Assembly (NCBI GenBank): GCA_030528665.1
Contig: JAUMYK010000035.1
Location: forward strand, 1-10,319
Source: a bacterium
GTDB taxonomy: Bacteria > Patescibacteria > JAEDAM01 > Absconditabacterales > Absconditicoccaceae
DNA: 10,319 bases
Reading direction: 5' to 3'
The position numbers and the translations under genes are program-made. Below the pieces are notes generated by a model, which was not told the origin of the DNA, searched no databases, and worked only from the letters and a program-made list of their open reading frames with translations. Shown one piece after another: positions 1-6,667 of the stretch. Numbering within the stretch: the stretch's first letter is position 1; each line of letters starts with the position of its first letter.

Positions 1-173
1 GAACTCGATGTCATCAAACAAAAAAGCCCCGACAATGAGGGAAATTGCAGATCAACAACAAAGAAGAGATCAAAATGCTCATAGGTCGTAGTCCCGACTT
101 TGCAGATACCATCGCTATGAGAATGCGGTTTGAATTGAATAAAAGCCCTGAAGGCTGAATTTATTTCATTTAG
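1..173 (+). pseudogene. 3' end of a phage-type terminase large subunit (TerL), partial and probably frameshifted
   Basis: Only the C-terminus is in the window. From about position 45 to the TAG at 171-173 the frame reads KLQINNKEEIKMLIGRSPDF followed by ADTIAMRMRFEL. The GRSPDxAD block with a run of Met/Arg after it is typical of the C-terminal end of terminase large-subunit nucleases, which package DNA into phage heads. Bases 1-44 give the best continuation (ELDVIKQKSPDNEG) in another frame, as if one A were missing from the A-run at 42-44. The second frame is also open from position 3 if TGA at 36-38 is glycine, so the frameshift is likely but not proven. One UGA (154-156) would be read as Gly near the end. 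It is probably a prophage or phage-island remnant. Assignment rests on a short motif, so it is moderate. Confidence 0.55.
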
Positions 174-183
174 TCTTGAAAAA

Positions 184-420
184 ATGCGTTGTCCATTATA
201 TCGAGAGCCTTTGCCTCCCCAAGATCGACCACTAGAAAAGCAAGAGCTTTTTTATGCTCAGAGTTTCAAGATGCAGTGCTTTATTTACCTGAAATATAGA
301 GAGAAACGACCAAAAAGATGGATTATGAAATTTTTGTTTATTGCATCAGAAAAAACCTATAAAAAATATAATAGGCTTGCAAAAATCCTTTATACTTCCG
401 CACTAAAAAATAGCCCATAA
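184..420 (+). CDS. Unrecognised 78-residue ORF beside the terminase remnant
   Basis: This is an open frame starting 10 bases after the terminase-like stop, with no clear ribosome binding site. The product is basic (many Lys and Arg, for example KYREKRPKRW) and contains a short hydrophobic patch (IMKFLFIA). No family is recognised. Its TAA stop lies inside the loop of the terminator hairpin at 405-433, which fits the end of a plus-strand transcript. It could equally be decayed phage sequence, and its 3' end overlaps a competing minus-strand ORF (390-581), so at most one of the two is likely to be functional over that stretch. Confidence 0.25.
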   Translation: MRCPLYREPLPPQDRPLEKQELFYAQSFKMQCFIYLKYREKRPKRWIMKFLFIASEKTYKKYNRLAKILYTSALKNSP

Positions 421-581
421 TAGGCTATTTTTTGAATAAAGCTGAAATGAGTCTTGGTTTCAGTTATGGAGGACTGTTGCTTGTTGACCTGTTCAAATCC
501 CTCTTTAATTCCCCTTGATATTCTGTTTTTTAGATACTCAACCCCAATCAGTCAGATAATAAGTTTGCCAAATACATTCAT
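390..581 (-). CDS. Possible small protein with hydrophobic N-terminus (63 residues)
   Basis: With UGA as glycine, the minus strand encodes a 63-residue protein beginning MNVFGKLIIGLIGVEYLKNR. Residues about 4-14 are hydrophobic, and the rest is a polar, helix-prone stretch (ISRGIKEGFEQVNKQQ) ending in KIAYYGLFFSAEV. It needs one UGA read as Gly (residue 10). A well-formed promoter, TTGTAT-16-TATGAT, lies about 31 bases upstream, and the CRISPR-array terminator lies just beyond that. An in-frame ATG further upstream would add 12 residues but overlaps the -10 box. The weak point is that its last 15 codons contain the hairpin at 405-433. No family is recognised. Confidence 0.38.
405..433. terminator. 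Two-way intrinsic terminator
   Basis: An 11-bp perfect inverted repeat (AAAAAATAGCC / GGCTATTTTTT) encloses a 7-base loop. The T-run at 428-433 suits plus-strand transcripts coming from the terminase side, and the A-run at 405-410 gives a T-run to minus-strand transcripts. Confidence 0.7.
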
Positions 582-612
582 TGTCTGAGTGGCTAAGATA
601 TAAAACAATTGT

Positions 613-640
613 ATCATACCAAAAATATATCAGAATACAA
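613..640 (-). promoter_or_regulatory. Sigma-70-like promoter facing left
   Basis: On the minus strand TTGTAT (640-635) and TATGAT (618-613) are 16 bases apart, and TGG before the -10 box resembles an extended -10. It points at the possible small gene at 390-581, giving a 5' leader of roughly 25 bases. It starts immediately after the terminator of the CRISPR transcript. Between this site and the array (666-846) nothing else is recognised. Confidence 0.5.
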
Positions 641-665
641 GAAAAAGGGGTATTTTTGTACCCCT
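641..665 (-). terminator. Intrinsic terminator downstream of the CRISPR array
   Basis: On the minus strand AGGGGTA and TACCCCT form a 7-bp stem around a 6-base A-rich loop and run straight into TTTTT. It lies about 180 bases beyond the leader-distal repeat, in the right orientation to end the pre-crRNA transcript. The same palindrome on the plus strand is not followed by a T-run. Confidence 0.65.
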
Positions 666-846
666 GTAGAGAGGATTTTTTGCTTTTTAAAAAAGAAAGT
701 CTAAGCTAAAAATAAACTGTTATTTTTTGAAAAAAGAGAATGCAAATTGGAAATCTAGAAGTAGTTTTTTTTAGAAAAAGTTTTAGTGAGGGATTTTTTG
801 GAAATTCAGAGACTCCATTGACAATTGAGAAAGGGGGGATATTGAT

Positions 847-1260
847 ATCTGCAAAAGCAGAAATCTTATAGTGTTTCTAAACAAAGAAGATTTTATCCTT
901 TACGCTATCATCTGCAAAAGCAGAAATCTTATAGTGTTTCTAAACGTTTAATGCATCTTCTTCAATTGAAAACATCTGCAAAAGCAGAAATCTTATAGTG
1001 TTTCTAAACGGGGGAGACTCAAGGTGTCTTTATCAATCTGCAAAAGCAGAAATCTTATAGTGTTTCTAAACTTTATCTCTTACCACATAAAGATGAGATC
1101 TGCAAAAGCAGAAATCTTATAGTGTTTCTAAACAATTAGGAAATCATATTAAAACAAAAATCTGCAAAAGCAGAAATCTTATAGTGTTTCTAAACCTCGA
1201 AAATCAGCAAGCAGAAAATAATCTATCTGCAAAAGCAGAAATCTTATAGTGTTTCTAAAC
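847..1260 (-). CRISPR. Type V-A (Cas12a) CRISPR array, 7 repeats and 6 spacers
   Basis: Seven repeats of 36 bases, identical as read, lie at 847-882, 910-945, 974-1009, 1036-1071, 1098-1133, 1160-1195 and 1225-1260. The spacers are 27, 28, 26, 26, 26 and 29 bases. Read on the minus strand, the repeat starts GTTTAGAAACAC and ends GATTTCTGCTTTTGCAGAT. This 3' end is the Cas12a crRNA handle: TCTGC and GCAGA form the 5-bp stem with a TTTT loop, where the well-studied Francisella and Acidaminococcus repeats have TCTAC/GTAGA. The handle fixes the direction of the crRNA as right to left, the same as cas1 and cas2, and puts the leader on the right. No spacer matched the rest of the window by eye. Confidence 0.97.
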
Positions 1261-1448
1261 TCCACTTTTGGCTTTCTAAAGCCTTTTTGAAGCTCTTGGC
1301 TTTTTTGCCGCAAGCCTCAAAATCCGCTTTAGACCATCTTCGCTTTTTATGAAGACGGTAGGTTTACATTTTCTTAGAAACAATATCATGATTTATACTT
1401 TCTGAATATTCAGATTTCTCTTTTTTCTTGTTAAATATCAGTACTGAA
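1261..1448 (-). promoter_or_regulatory. CRISPR leader region between cas2 and the first repeat
   Basis: These 188 bases lie upstream of the leader-proximal repeat in the transcribed direction. They hold the perfect 12-base palindrome CTGAATATTCAG (1402-1413), a TATAAA box (1395-1400) without an obvious -35, and several small stems: CCGTCTTC/GAAGATGG with one G-T pair (about 1336-1360) and GGCTTT/AAAGCC (1269-1282). At 1374-1386 the plus strand reads TTAGAAACAATAT, close to the start of the repeat (TTAGAAACACTAT), so the leader transcript carries a partial anti-repeat. A 37-codon basic ORF (1276-1389, MILFLRKCKPTVFIK...) also fits here, but a second frame looks equally protein-like, so it is not called as a gene. 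Confidence 0.5.
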
Positions 1449-1727
1449 CTACATAAAGACGAGTTCTTCCTCTTCATGCACAGCATAGCCATATCTGTGA
1501 ATTTTCTTTTTACATCATTCACACAGCTCAAATATAAGGATACTATCTGTATTTTCAAATCTTTTTGCAAACTTTTTCTCAATTTCTAGAAGCACGATTG
1601 CTAAGATACGATCTGAGTTTTTCAGCTCTCGAACAGAATATTGGAGTCTACGACCGTATTTCTCCAAAAATTTAGCAAACCTGAATCTGAGTTTATTTGA
1701 GCTAATATCGTAGGATACAATCAGCAT
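1449..1727 (-). CDS. cas2: CRISPR-associated endoribonuclease/integration protein Cas2
   Basis: Cas2 dimers bridge two Cas1 dimers in the complex that inserts new spacers at the leader end of the array. The protein is 92 residues, the usual family size. The N-terminus MLIVSYDISSNKLRFRF holds the first beta strand and the conserved Asp of the ferredoxin-like fold, followed by the helix KFLEKYGRRLQYSV. The C-terminal part DSILIFELCEGCKKKI is typical of type V Cas2 and is reached only when TGA at 1515-1517 is read as Gly; a standard-code reading would end the protein at 70 residues. It starts one base after the cas1 stop, so the two genes are surely co-transcribed, and it is followed by the leader and array. 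Confidence 0.95.
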
Positions 1728-1728
1728 T

Positions 1729-2694
1729 TTATTTCTTGTCTCAAAAAGTAAAATACGGGAATGGCTTTTCAGGATTCATACAATATCTGTAATAGTCTTT
1801 GATATAGGCGAAAATCTGCATTTTTTGCTCCAACAAAGCAGAGAGAAAATGCTGAATATACGGCTTTTGTTTGTCTCGCTCTATCGTGTATTCTCCATTT
1901 TTGAACTTAAAATCCTTTTCGTTGATCTGTCCGAGGTTGTGCATTTTTCTGATTTTTTTGTCAATAATGCATCTGAAAGGCTCCACGAGGTCGCAGGCAA
2001 GCGATTTCCTCTCGTAAAACAGCTTGTGATAAACACCTTTATAGACATCAAAACCGTACAAACAGAGGTTCGCCTCTATGAAATTGTAGAGGAAGGAATA
2101 GCCAATATCCATGAGGAAGTTGATGATATCGTTTCTCGTCCTCGGCATCCTTTTATACCGCTTCATCTCCTCAAAATAAGAAGCAAAAAAGAGCTTGGAA
2201 GCATTCCCTTCAAGTCCTCTAAGCGAGTCATCCTGCTGAGTTTGAGCGATCTTGGGTAGAAGTTCCTTGATACGAAGGAGATTCTCCTTGAAGGAGTCAG
2301 ACTTTTCTCTTATTTCTTGAAGCAAAGCAAGCTGATTCTCTACCTTATTGTGTATCAGTTTTTGAGCAATCTGAAGTTCTGGCAACTCTCCATATTGTTT
2401 CTGCCTCAAAAGATAATTTCCCTGCAAGCTATTTCCAATCATCACCTTAGGTTTGAGATTATAGCCCAGACAAAAAAGACAAATCTGATACTTCGCGAGG
2501 CGATCAATCAGCTTACTACTGATCGTATATTCCCCCACGATGAAAATACAGAAAATCTTGAAACAAGAGATTTGATTGGTAATTTTGTCATTTTCCTTGA
2601 TGAGCAAATTGTCATTTCTCAGCATCAAATCCTTGACTTGATCGGAGGTAATCACCACGATTTGCTTTTCCAAAAAATCAGGAGCCGAAAGCAT
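1729..2694 (-). CDS. cas1: CRISPR-associated integrase Cas1
   Basis: Cas1 is the metal-dependent integrase of spacer acquisition. The 321-residue protein begins MLSAPDFLEKQIVVIT, close to the MLSxPDFxxKQI opening of type V Cas1. The expected catalytic set is visible: Glu in GLEGNASKLFF, His in GVYHKLFYERKSL and Glu in CDLVEPFR. The C-terminus reads through one TGA (1741-1743) as Gly and ends GDKK-TAA. A TTG 18 bases upstream (2712) is an alternative start, but the ATG at 2694 fits both the family N-terminus and a promoter that would start transcription near 2719. Only 1 of about 13 glycines is UGA. It forms an operon with cas2. Confidence 0.96.
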
Positions 2695-2725
2695 CTTTTT
2701 TGTTCTTAGCAAATAAAGACACTTA

Positions 2726-2754
2726 AGTATACTCCTGATCTACGGTTTTTGCAA
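2726..2754 (-). promoter_or_regulatory. Promoter of cas1-cas2
   Basis: On the minus strand TTGCAA (2754-2749) and TATACT (2731-2726) are separated by 17 bases, a near-ideal sigma-70 layout. The predicted start is about 25 bases before the cas1 ATG. It lies in the only gap (2695-2782) between ruvX and cas1, so the adaptation genes are probably transcribed apart from the housekeeping genes upstream. Confidence 0.65.
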
Positions 2755-2782
2755 ATTTCAGTCAGTTTTTTCCATTTTTTAC

Positions 2783-3190
2783 CTAGTTCGTTTGTTTTTT
2801 TCCTTGCTTTCGCCTCTCAAGAATCAGCATTGCACTGATCGTATCAGTTGTTGCATTTTTTTTGAAATCTGAGACAATTTCTCACGCTTGCACACTCGTA
2901 TAATCCTCCTCTATTGTTTCGATTTCGATTCTCTGATTTTCAATGATATAGTTAAGCGACTCCATAAATTTGGTAATTTTTTCCTGGATGTCTTTTTGCT
3001 TTCTCGGCCATCAAAGCACGATTTTTCTGATATGATAACGCTGGATCAAATCTGCAATATAATAATAGGTCATTGCATCATTCATCACATAGCCAACAGG
3101 AAAAATAATATCCGACTTCTCAATTGGCGTATAGGCAAGTCCAATATACTTACTTCATCGATCAATTCCCAATGCATGATTGATTTTCAT
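2783..3190 (-). CDS. ruvX: RuvX/YqgF-family Holliday junction resolvase-like nuclease
   Basis: RuvX/YqgF proteins are RNase H-fold nucleases linked to Holliday junction resolution and, in some bacteria, to pre-16S rRNA 5' end maturation. The 135-residue product is of normal length. HALGIDRGSKYIGLAYTP is the GIDxGxxxIGLA motif with the first acidic residue. HIRKIVLGWP matches the VVGLP strand, EEDYTS takes the place of the usual DERxTT, and TTDTISAMLILE is the final D-x3-A-x2-IL helix. Three TGA codons are read as Gly (residues 12, 60, 103), the first two at conserved family glycines; no ORF survives under the standard code. It lies 46 bases after xth and is probably co-transcribed with it. 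Confidence 0.9.
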
Positions 3191-3236
3191 ACTTCTTGTG
3201 TATATATAAAATAAAAATTCTGATTTTTCTGAGCTT

Positions 3237-4031
3237 TTAGCTGAGCTGCTCTAGATGTAAGCCAATAGGACAGTGGTCAGACCCCAAAATCTGATCATAA
3301 TGCAGCACTTTTCCCAGATGCGGTCTACAATTTTCTGTCACTCGGAAATAATCAATTCTCCAGCCTACATTCCTTGGTCTTGCACCAGCTCTATAACTCC
3401 ACCAGGTATATTTATCTTTGAGTTCAGGATTCTGCATTCTAAAAACATCAATCATCCCTGCTTGTTGCATTTTGTCCATCTCAGCTCTCTCAATCGGCAA
3501 AAATCCAATGGAATTTACATTTTCCTTTGGCCTAGCGATATCAATCTCACGATGACAAATATTGAAATCTCCAGTTGTAATGACTTTTTTACCCAAATCG
3601 GTCAGCCTTTTGATTTCTTTTTGATAGTCTTCGTAAAATTTGAGCTTATAAGTGAGCATCTCGGTACCATCGGCTCTGTCACCACCATTTGGGAAATAGA
3701 TATTGAAAAGCACAAAATCTGATCGCTCCAGCGCAGTTGTCCTCCCATCATCCGTGAGTACTGGACATTCAGGGAAATCACTATGAACAGCCTCAATCGG
3801 AAGCGACTTTTTATAAAAAATTGCAGTCCCTGCATAGCCTGGCCTCTCTGAACGATGCCAAATATAGTCGTACTCCTGCATACCAAATCTAAGCTCAGTT
3901 GGTATTTGATGTTCAAAGGCTTTTACTTCTTGAAGGCAAAGAATGTCTGGGGTTTCTTGTTTCACAAAATCGAGGAAGCCTTTTTGTAAGACAGCCCTGA
4001 TACCGTTGACATTTCGTGAGATAATTTTCAT
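3237..4031 (-). CDS. xth: Exodeoxyribonuclease III / class II AP endonuclease
   Basis: This enzyme cleaves DNA 5' of abasic sites and has 3'-5' exonuclease and 3'-phosphatase activity in base excision repair. The 264-residue protein is complete. Motifs in order are ISRNVNGIRA at the N-terminus, DILCLQEVK with the metal-binding Glu, HRSERPGYAGTAIFYK, FNIYFPNGG, TTGDFNICH with the catalytic Asp and Asn, WWSYRAGARPRNVGWRIDYF, and SDHCPIGLHL with the catalytic His. It has no in-frame UGA, unlike most neighbours. It starts 20 bases after the ClbS-like gene. The start MKIISRNVNG is at the standard position for the family. Confidence 0.96.
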   Translation of the reverse strand: MKIISRNVNGIRAVLQKGFLDFVKQETPDILCLQEVKAFEHQIPTELRFGMQEYDYIWHRSERPGYAGTAIFYKKSLPIEAVHSDFPECPVLTDDGRTTALERSDFVLFNIYFPNGGDRADGTEMLTYKLKFYEDYQKEIKRLTDLGKKVITTGDFNICHREIDIARPKENVNSIGFLPIERAEMDKMQQAGMIDVFRMQNPELKDKYTWWSYRAGARPRNVGWRIDYFRVTENCRPHLGKVLHYDQILGSDHCPIGLHLEQLS

Positions 4032-4051
4032 CGTTTTTTATGTAAAGAGAA

Positions 4052-4576
4052 TTAAAAGTCTGATTTTTGATATTCTTTTTTCCATTTTCTGAGTCTAATA
4101 CGTGCATTACGATAGGGAGCAGTAGTATTGAGCGCAATCAGGCGACCAGCAGTATAAGCATTTCCAGCTTTTGTCCTATATCGAATCGTTTCATAAAGGT
4201 CAGTCTCTGAAAGGTGTTCAACTTTTTCATACAATTCCTCAAATTTTGATTCAAAATACAGGAGCAACTCTGGGAAATCAAAATCTTGATATTTCTGATA
4301 AAAAGCTAGCGCCAATGCTCAATATTTACTGTTTGGAATCAAGGGAATACGATGCTCCTGAGTCCATACCCTTACCCGCTCCAAAACTCATTCACACCAG
4401 CCCACTAAATAAGCAAGCAAATCATGTACACTCATCATCCTATGTGCATTATGACCAGGCATTAAAGCTTGCTTAGCTCGTGCTAAGGGGATAGTATCAA
4501 ACTCAGCTTTAACCTGGTAAAAGCTCATCCTCATAGTAAGAAGCAGTTCTTTTTTATTTCCTATACTCAGAGACAT
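4052..4576 (-). CDS. ClbS/DfsB family four-helix protein
   Basis: The 174-residue product resembles ClbS, the E. coli colibactin self-resistance protein, and the wider ClbS/DfsB (DUF1706) family. The family marks are HRMMSVHDLLAYLVGW in the second helix, LIPNSKYGALALAFYQ in the middle and LNTTAPYRNARIRLRKWKKE at the end, in the same order and spacing as I recall for ClbS. Two TGA codons (4388-4390 and 4319-4321) must be read as Gly to join the halves. An in-frame TAG 6 bases upstream fixes the start. ClbS opens the cyclopropane warhead of a DNA-alkylating toxin; most family members have no known substrate, so function here is open. It sits between map and xth, a DNA-repair gene, which may or may not be meaningful. 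Confidence 0.85.
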
Positions 4577-4662
4577 TATCTATTGCATCAAATAAAGTCA
4601 TCTTCTCTAAAACTCAAGGGGGGATCTGAACGGATTACCTTATCCTTAAAATAGGTTCGGTT

Positions 4663-5433
4663 TTACAGCTCCGTCACTCCAGCCAAAATCTCAGTTCCTT
4701 CCTCGGTAATCAGTACCATATATTCCCATTGCGCGCCTAAATCGCCTTTTTTGCAATATAAATTCCAATCGTTGATATCACGATACACGACATCGTCAGA
4801 TTGCACTGCAGTAATTGGCTCGAGCGCCACCACTATACCAGGTTTCCATTGGATTTTTTTCATCGCTGCATTAGGGTAATTGTAGAGAAGTGGCTTTTCA
4901 TGGACATCATTTCCTACACCATGTCCGCTCAAAGTTTTCAAAATACTGAATCCTGACTGAGTAACATGGTTGTAGACTGCCTTTGCATAGTCATAGGCAA
5001 ACCCTCCTGTTTCGATAGTAGCTACTCCACGGTCCAAAGATTCTTTAGTTACTTTAATAAGCTCTGCACCTAGTGGATTTAGACTTTCATCACCGATAAT
5101 CATTGAAATTGCAGAGTCCGAAACTCACTTTTCATAAATCACTCCTGCATCAATTTTGAGAAGGTCTCCGTTTTTGAGAACCGTTTCATCTGGGATGCCA
5201 TGAACGACACAGTCATTGACTGAAAGACAGAGATTTGCAGGAAATCCCTCATACCCTTTAAAAGCTCCTTTGAGATTCCTTTGATTGAGCCATTTTTGCG
5301 CCATCGTTTCAAGTTCAATCAGGCTTACACCTGCTTTACTCTGGGATTTTATATACAAGAGCAATTCATTAAGATATTTTCCTGATTCACGGATATTTTT
5401 GATTTGTTGTGGTGTTTTGATGAGATTGGTCAT
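4663..5433 (-). CDS. map: Methionine aminopeptidase, type I
   Basis: It removes the initiator methionine from new proteins and is essential in most bacteria. The 256-residue protein starts MTNLIKTPQQIKNIRESGKY, matching the family N-terminus; a TTG at 5466 is a less likely start. The active site is complete: His in VVHGIP, metal ligands Asp in LKIDAG and in SDSAISM, His in LSGHGVG, Glu in VALEPI and Glu in AQWEYMVLI. One UGA (5122-5124), read as Gly in YEKGVSDSA, lies between the two metal Asp residues, and a standard-code reading would split the gene there. It follows dut by 41 bases on the same strand. The 86 bases between its stop and the ClbS-like gene show no convincing terminator. Confidence 0.95.
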
Positions 5434-5474
5434 AATCAAGCATAGTTGATAAAAATAATCAAGCAATATAGATA

Positions 5475-5960
5475 TTATTTCCCTGTAGAACCAAATCCTC
5501 CAGTTCCTCTCTCTGAACTAAAGTGTTGATCAAAAGTTGCAAAAAGCTGAGGATCTACTTTCATTGCTATTGCTGGGATTTCTGGGGTTCAAAACTGTGC
5601 ATTACCTCGATAATGAGGAGCAAATTCAATCTGACAAAGTCTCGTTTCCTCCTCGATGCTGATCGCTTCTTGACTACAATTATAGAGTTGCATCAAATAT
5701 TCTCCCCTATAATCTGAGTCCACAAGTCAGACACTATTTGCGAGCATCAGCCCATTTTTTATAGGAAGAGAACTCCTTGCATAGATTTTGCAGCATCGTC
5801 CCGTAGGAATGTAGGTCTTGATTCAGCTTTTCACCAGTTTGATTTCCCCTGGTGCAATTGTAACACTTTCTGCTGCCTTAATATCTCGACACATCGCTTC
5901 TGGACTCTTTTTCTCGGGAAGGAGTGATGCTGAATGACTACAAATCAGAATTTTTTCCAT
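5475..5960 (-). CDS. dut: Deoxyuridine 5'-triphosphate nucleotidohydrolase (dUTPase)
   Basis: dUTPase splits dUTP to dUMP and pyrophosphate, keeping uracil out of DNA and supplying thymidylate synthesis. The 161-residue protein shows all five motifs of the trimeric family: CRDIKAA (1), ARSSLPIKNGLMLANSVG (2), LVDSDYRGEYLMQLYN with the catalytic Asp and the uridine-stacking Tyr (3), RLCQIEF (4) and ERGTGGFGSTGK at the C-terminus (5). Three TGA codons are Gly (in VKSGIK, SVGLVD and QFGTPE); the first two fall on glycines conserved in the family. Without read-through no full-length ORF exists. It starts 17 bases after the T-run of the cas4 terminator, and a possible promoter (TTGCAT-16-TAGTAT, 6021-5994) lies within that hairpin. 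Confidence 0.95.
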
Positions 5961-5977
5961 GCTATCAAAAAAAAAGT

Positions 5978-6033
5978 AAAAAAAACTGACTCAATACTAG
6001 CGATGTCTTGTGCTAATGCAAGATCAAGTCAGT
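5978..6033 (-). terminator. Intrinsic terminator after cas4
   Basis: On the minus strand ACTGACTTGAT (6033-6023) pairs with ATTGAGTCAGT (5995-5985) as an 11-bp stem with two G-T pairs. An inner CTTG/CAAG stem lies above it, and the outer stem runs into eight T residues (5985-5978). It would end the cas12a-HEPN-cas4 transcript before dut. The remaining bases between cas4 and dut (5961-6086) hold no gene I can support. Confidence 0.6.
5994..6021 (-). promoter_or_regulatory. Possible promoter for dut-map
   Basis: On the minus strand TTGCAT (6021-6016) and TAGTAT (5999-5994) are 16 bases apart, with the dut ATG about 34 bases after the -10 box. It overlaps the cas4 terminator, so it is plausible only because the gene downstream would otherwise lack a promoter. 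Confidence 0.3.
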
Positions 6034-6086
6034 CTAAGATGTGCAATACCCAGGAGCTATCAGAGGTAGTCTCAATTTCTTCGAAC

Positions 6087-6641
6087 TTATGCGAGCGAGC
6101 TATCGCAAAGCTCTGCATAAATACAGTTTTGACATTTATCCAGCTGCGGCTTGAAATCAGATTTTAAGAGTTCAAAGCTACGATATTCCTCCAAAAAAGC
6201 TTCAAAAGTCTGAATTTCTTCTTCGTTGGGAAGGGGGATTTCGTAGACCTTATTGTCATCGAGGGAGTAGAGCTTGAGCTTCTCGACTTTATAGCCCATT
6301 TCTTGAAGGCAGAAATATTGGGCATAGAGCTGGTATTTCATCCCGAGATAGACCTCTGAAATGTGCGATTTTCTCTCAATGAGGGATTTCTTGCCGATAT
6401 GAAAGCAGTCTATTTTTCCAATCAGTCCATATTTTTCAGAGAAAACGGAGGTTCCTTGCAGAATGTCTTTGGAAGTGGAATAGTTTCCGCTGTCAATCAG
6501 GCTATGATTGAGGGTTCAGTTGATTTGCGGGGTATCTTGGTAGAGCTGTTTTTCGTAGTTTTCGTAGAGGCTATGGAAGTAGATGGATTTTGGGCAGAAG
6601 ATGAAATCATTGAGTGAGGAGATGCGGATGTATTGGTCCAT
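6087..6641 (-). CDS. cas4: CRISPR-associated exonuclease Cas4 (type V)
   Basis: Cas4 trims prespacers and helps choose those with a correct PAM before Cas1-Cas2 integrates them. The 184-residue protein opens YIRISSLNDFIFCPKSIYFH, the classic type I-B/V Cas4 start with the first iron-sulfur Cys. INGTLNHSLID carries the nuclease His. EKYGLIGKIDCF and SLIERKSHI supply the Asp and the E-x-K of the RecB-like nuclease, followed by KYQLYAQYFCLQEMGYKVEK. CQNCIYAELC gives the last three Cys of the cluster. One UGA is Gly (in INGTLNH). It lies 26 bases after the HEPN-like gene and is followed by a terminator, so it closes the effector operon. In most Cas12a loci cas4 is directly followed by cas1; here it is not. 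Confidence 0.95.
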
Positions 6642-6667
6642 GGACAATGCTAAGAAATCATTAAAAG

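Noticed and set aside
476..515. GTTCAAATCC as a tRNA T-loop
   Set aside because: The flanking bases do not form a T stem and there is no acceptor or anticodon arm.
818..846. Plus-strand TTGACA before the array as a CRISPR promoter
   Set aside because: The crRNA handle shows transcription from the other side, and no good -10 box stands at 16-18 bases.
1364..1582. Minus-strand 72-codon ORF overlapping the cas2 end
   Set aside because: Cas2 continues through TGA at 1515-1517 in another frame and covers the upstream half; the rest is low-complexity Lys/Ser-rich sequence.
1825..2709. Two long plus-strand ORFs (144 and 130 codons)
   Set aside because: They are antisense to cas1, with no family resemblance.
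2888..3214. Plus-strand 108-codon ORF
   Set aside because: It lies antisense to ruvX, whose motifs are clear on the minus strand with UGA as Gly.
4388..5124. map and the ClbS-like gene as frameshifted or split pseudogenes
   Set aside because: The breaks are exactly single TGA codons in the same frame and the joined proteins match their families end to end.
5934..6167. Plus-strand 77-codon ORF and an overlapping minus frame (from 6118) across the cas4-dut gap
   Set aside because: Both overlap the ends of cas4 and dut and pass through the terminator hairpin. Neither resembles a known protein; long chance frames are expected when UGA is not a stop.
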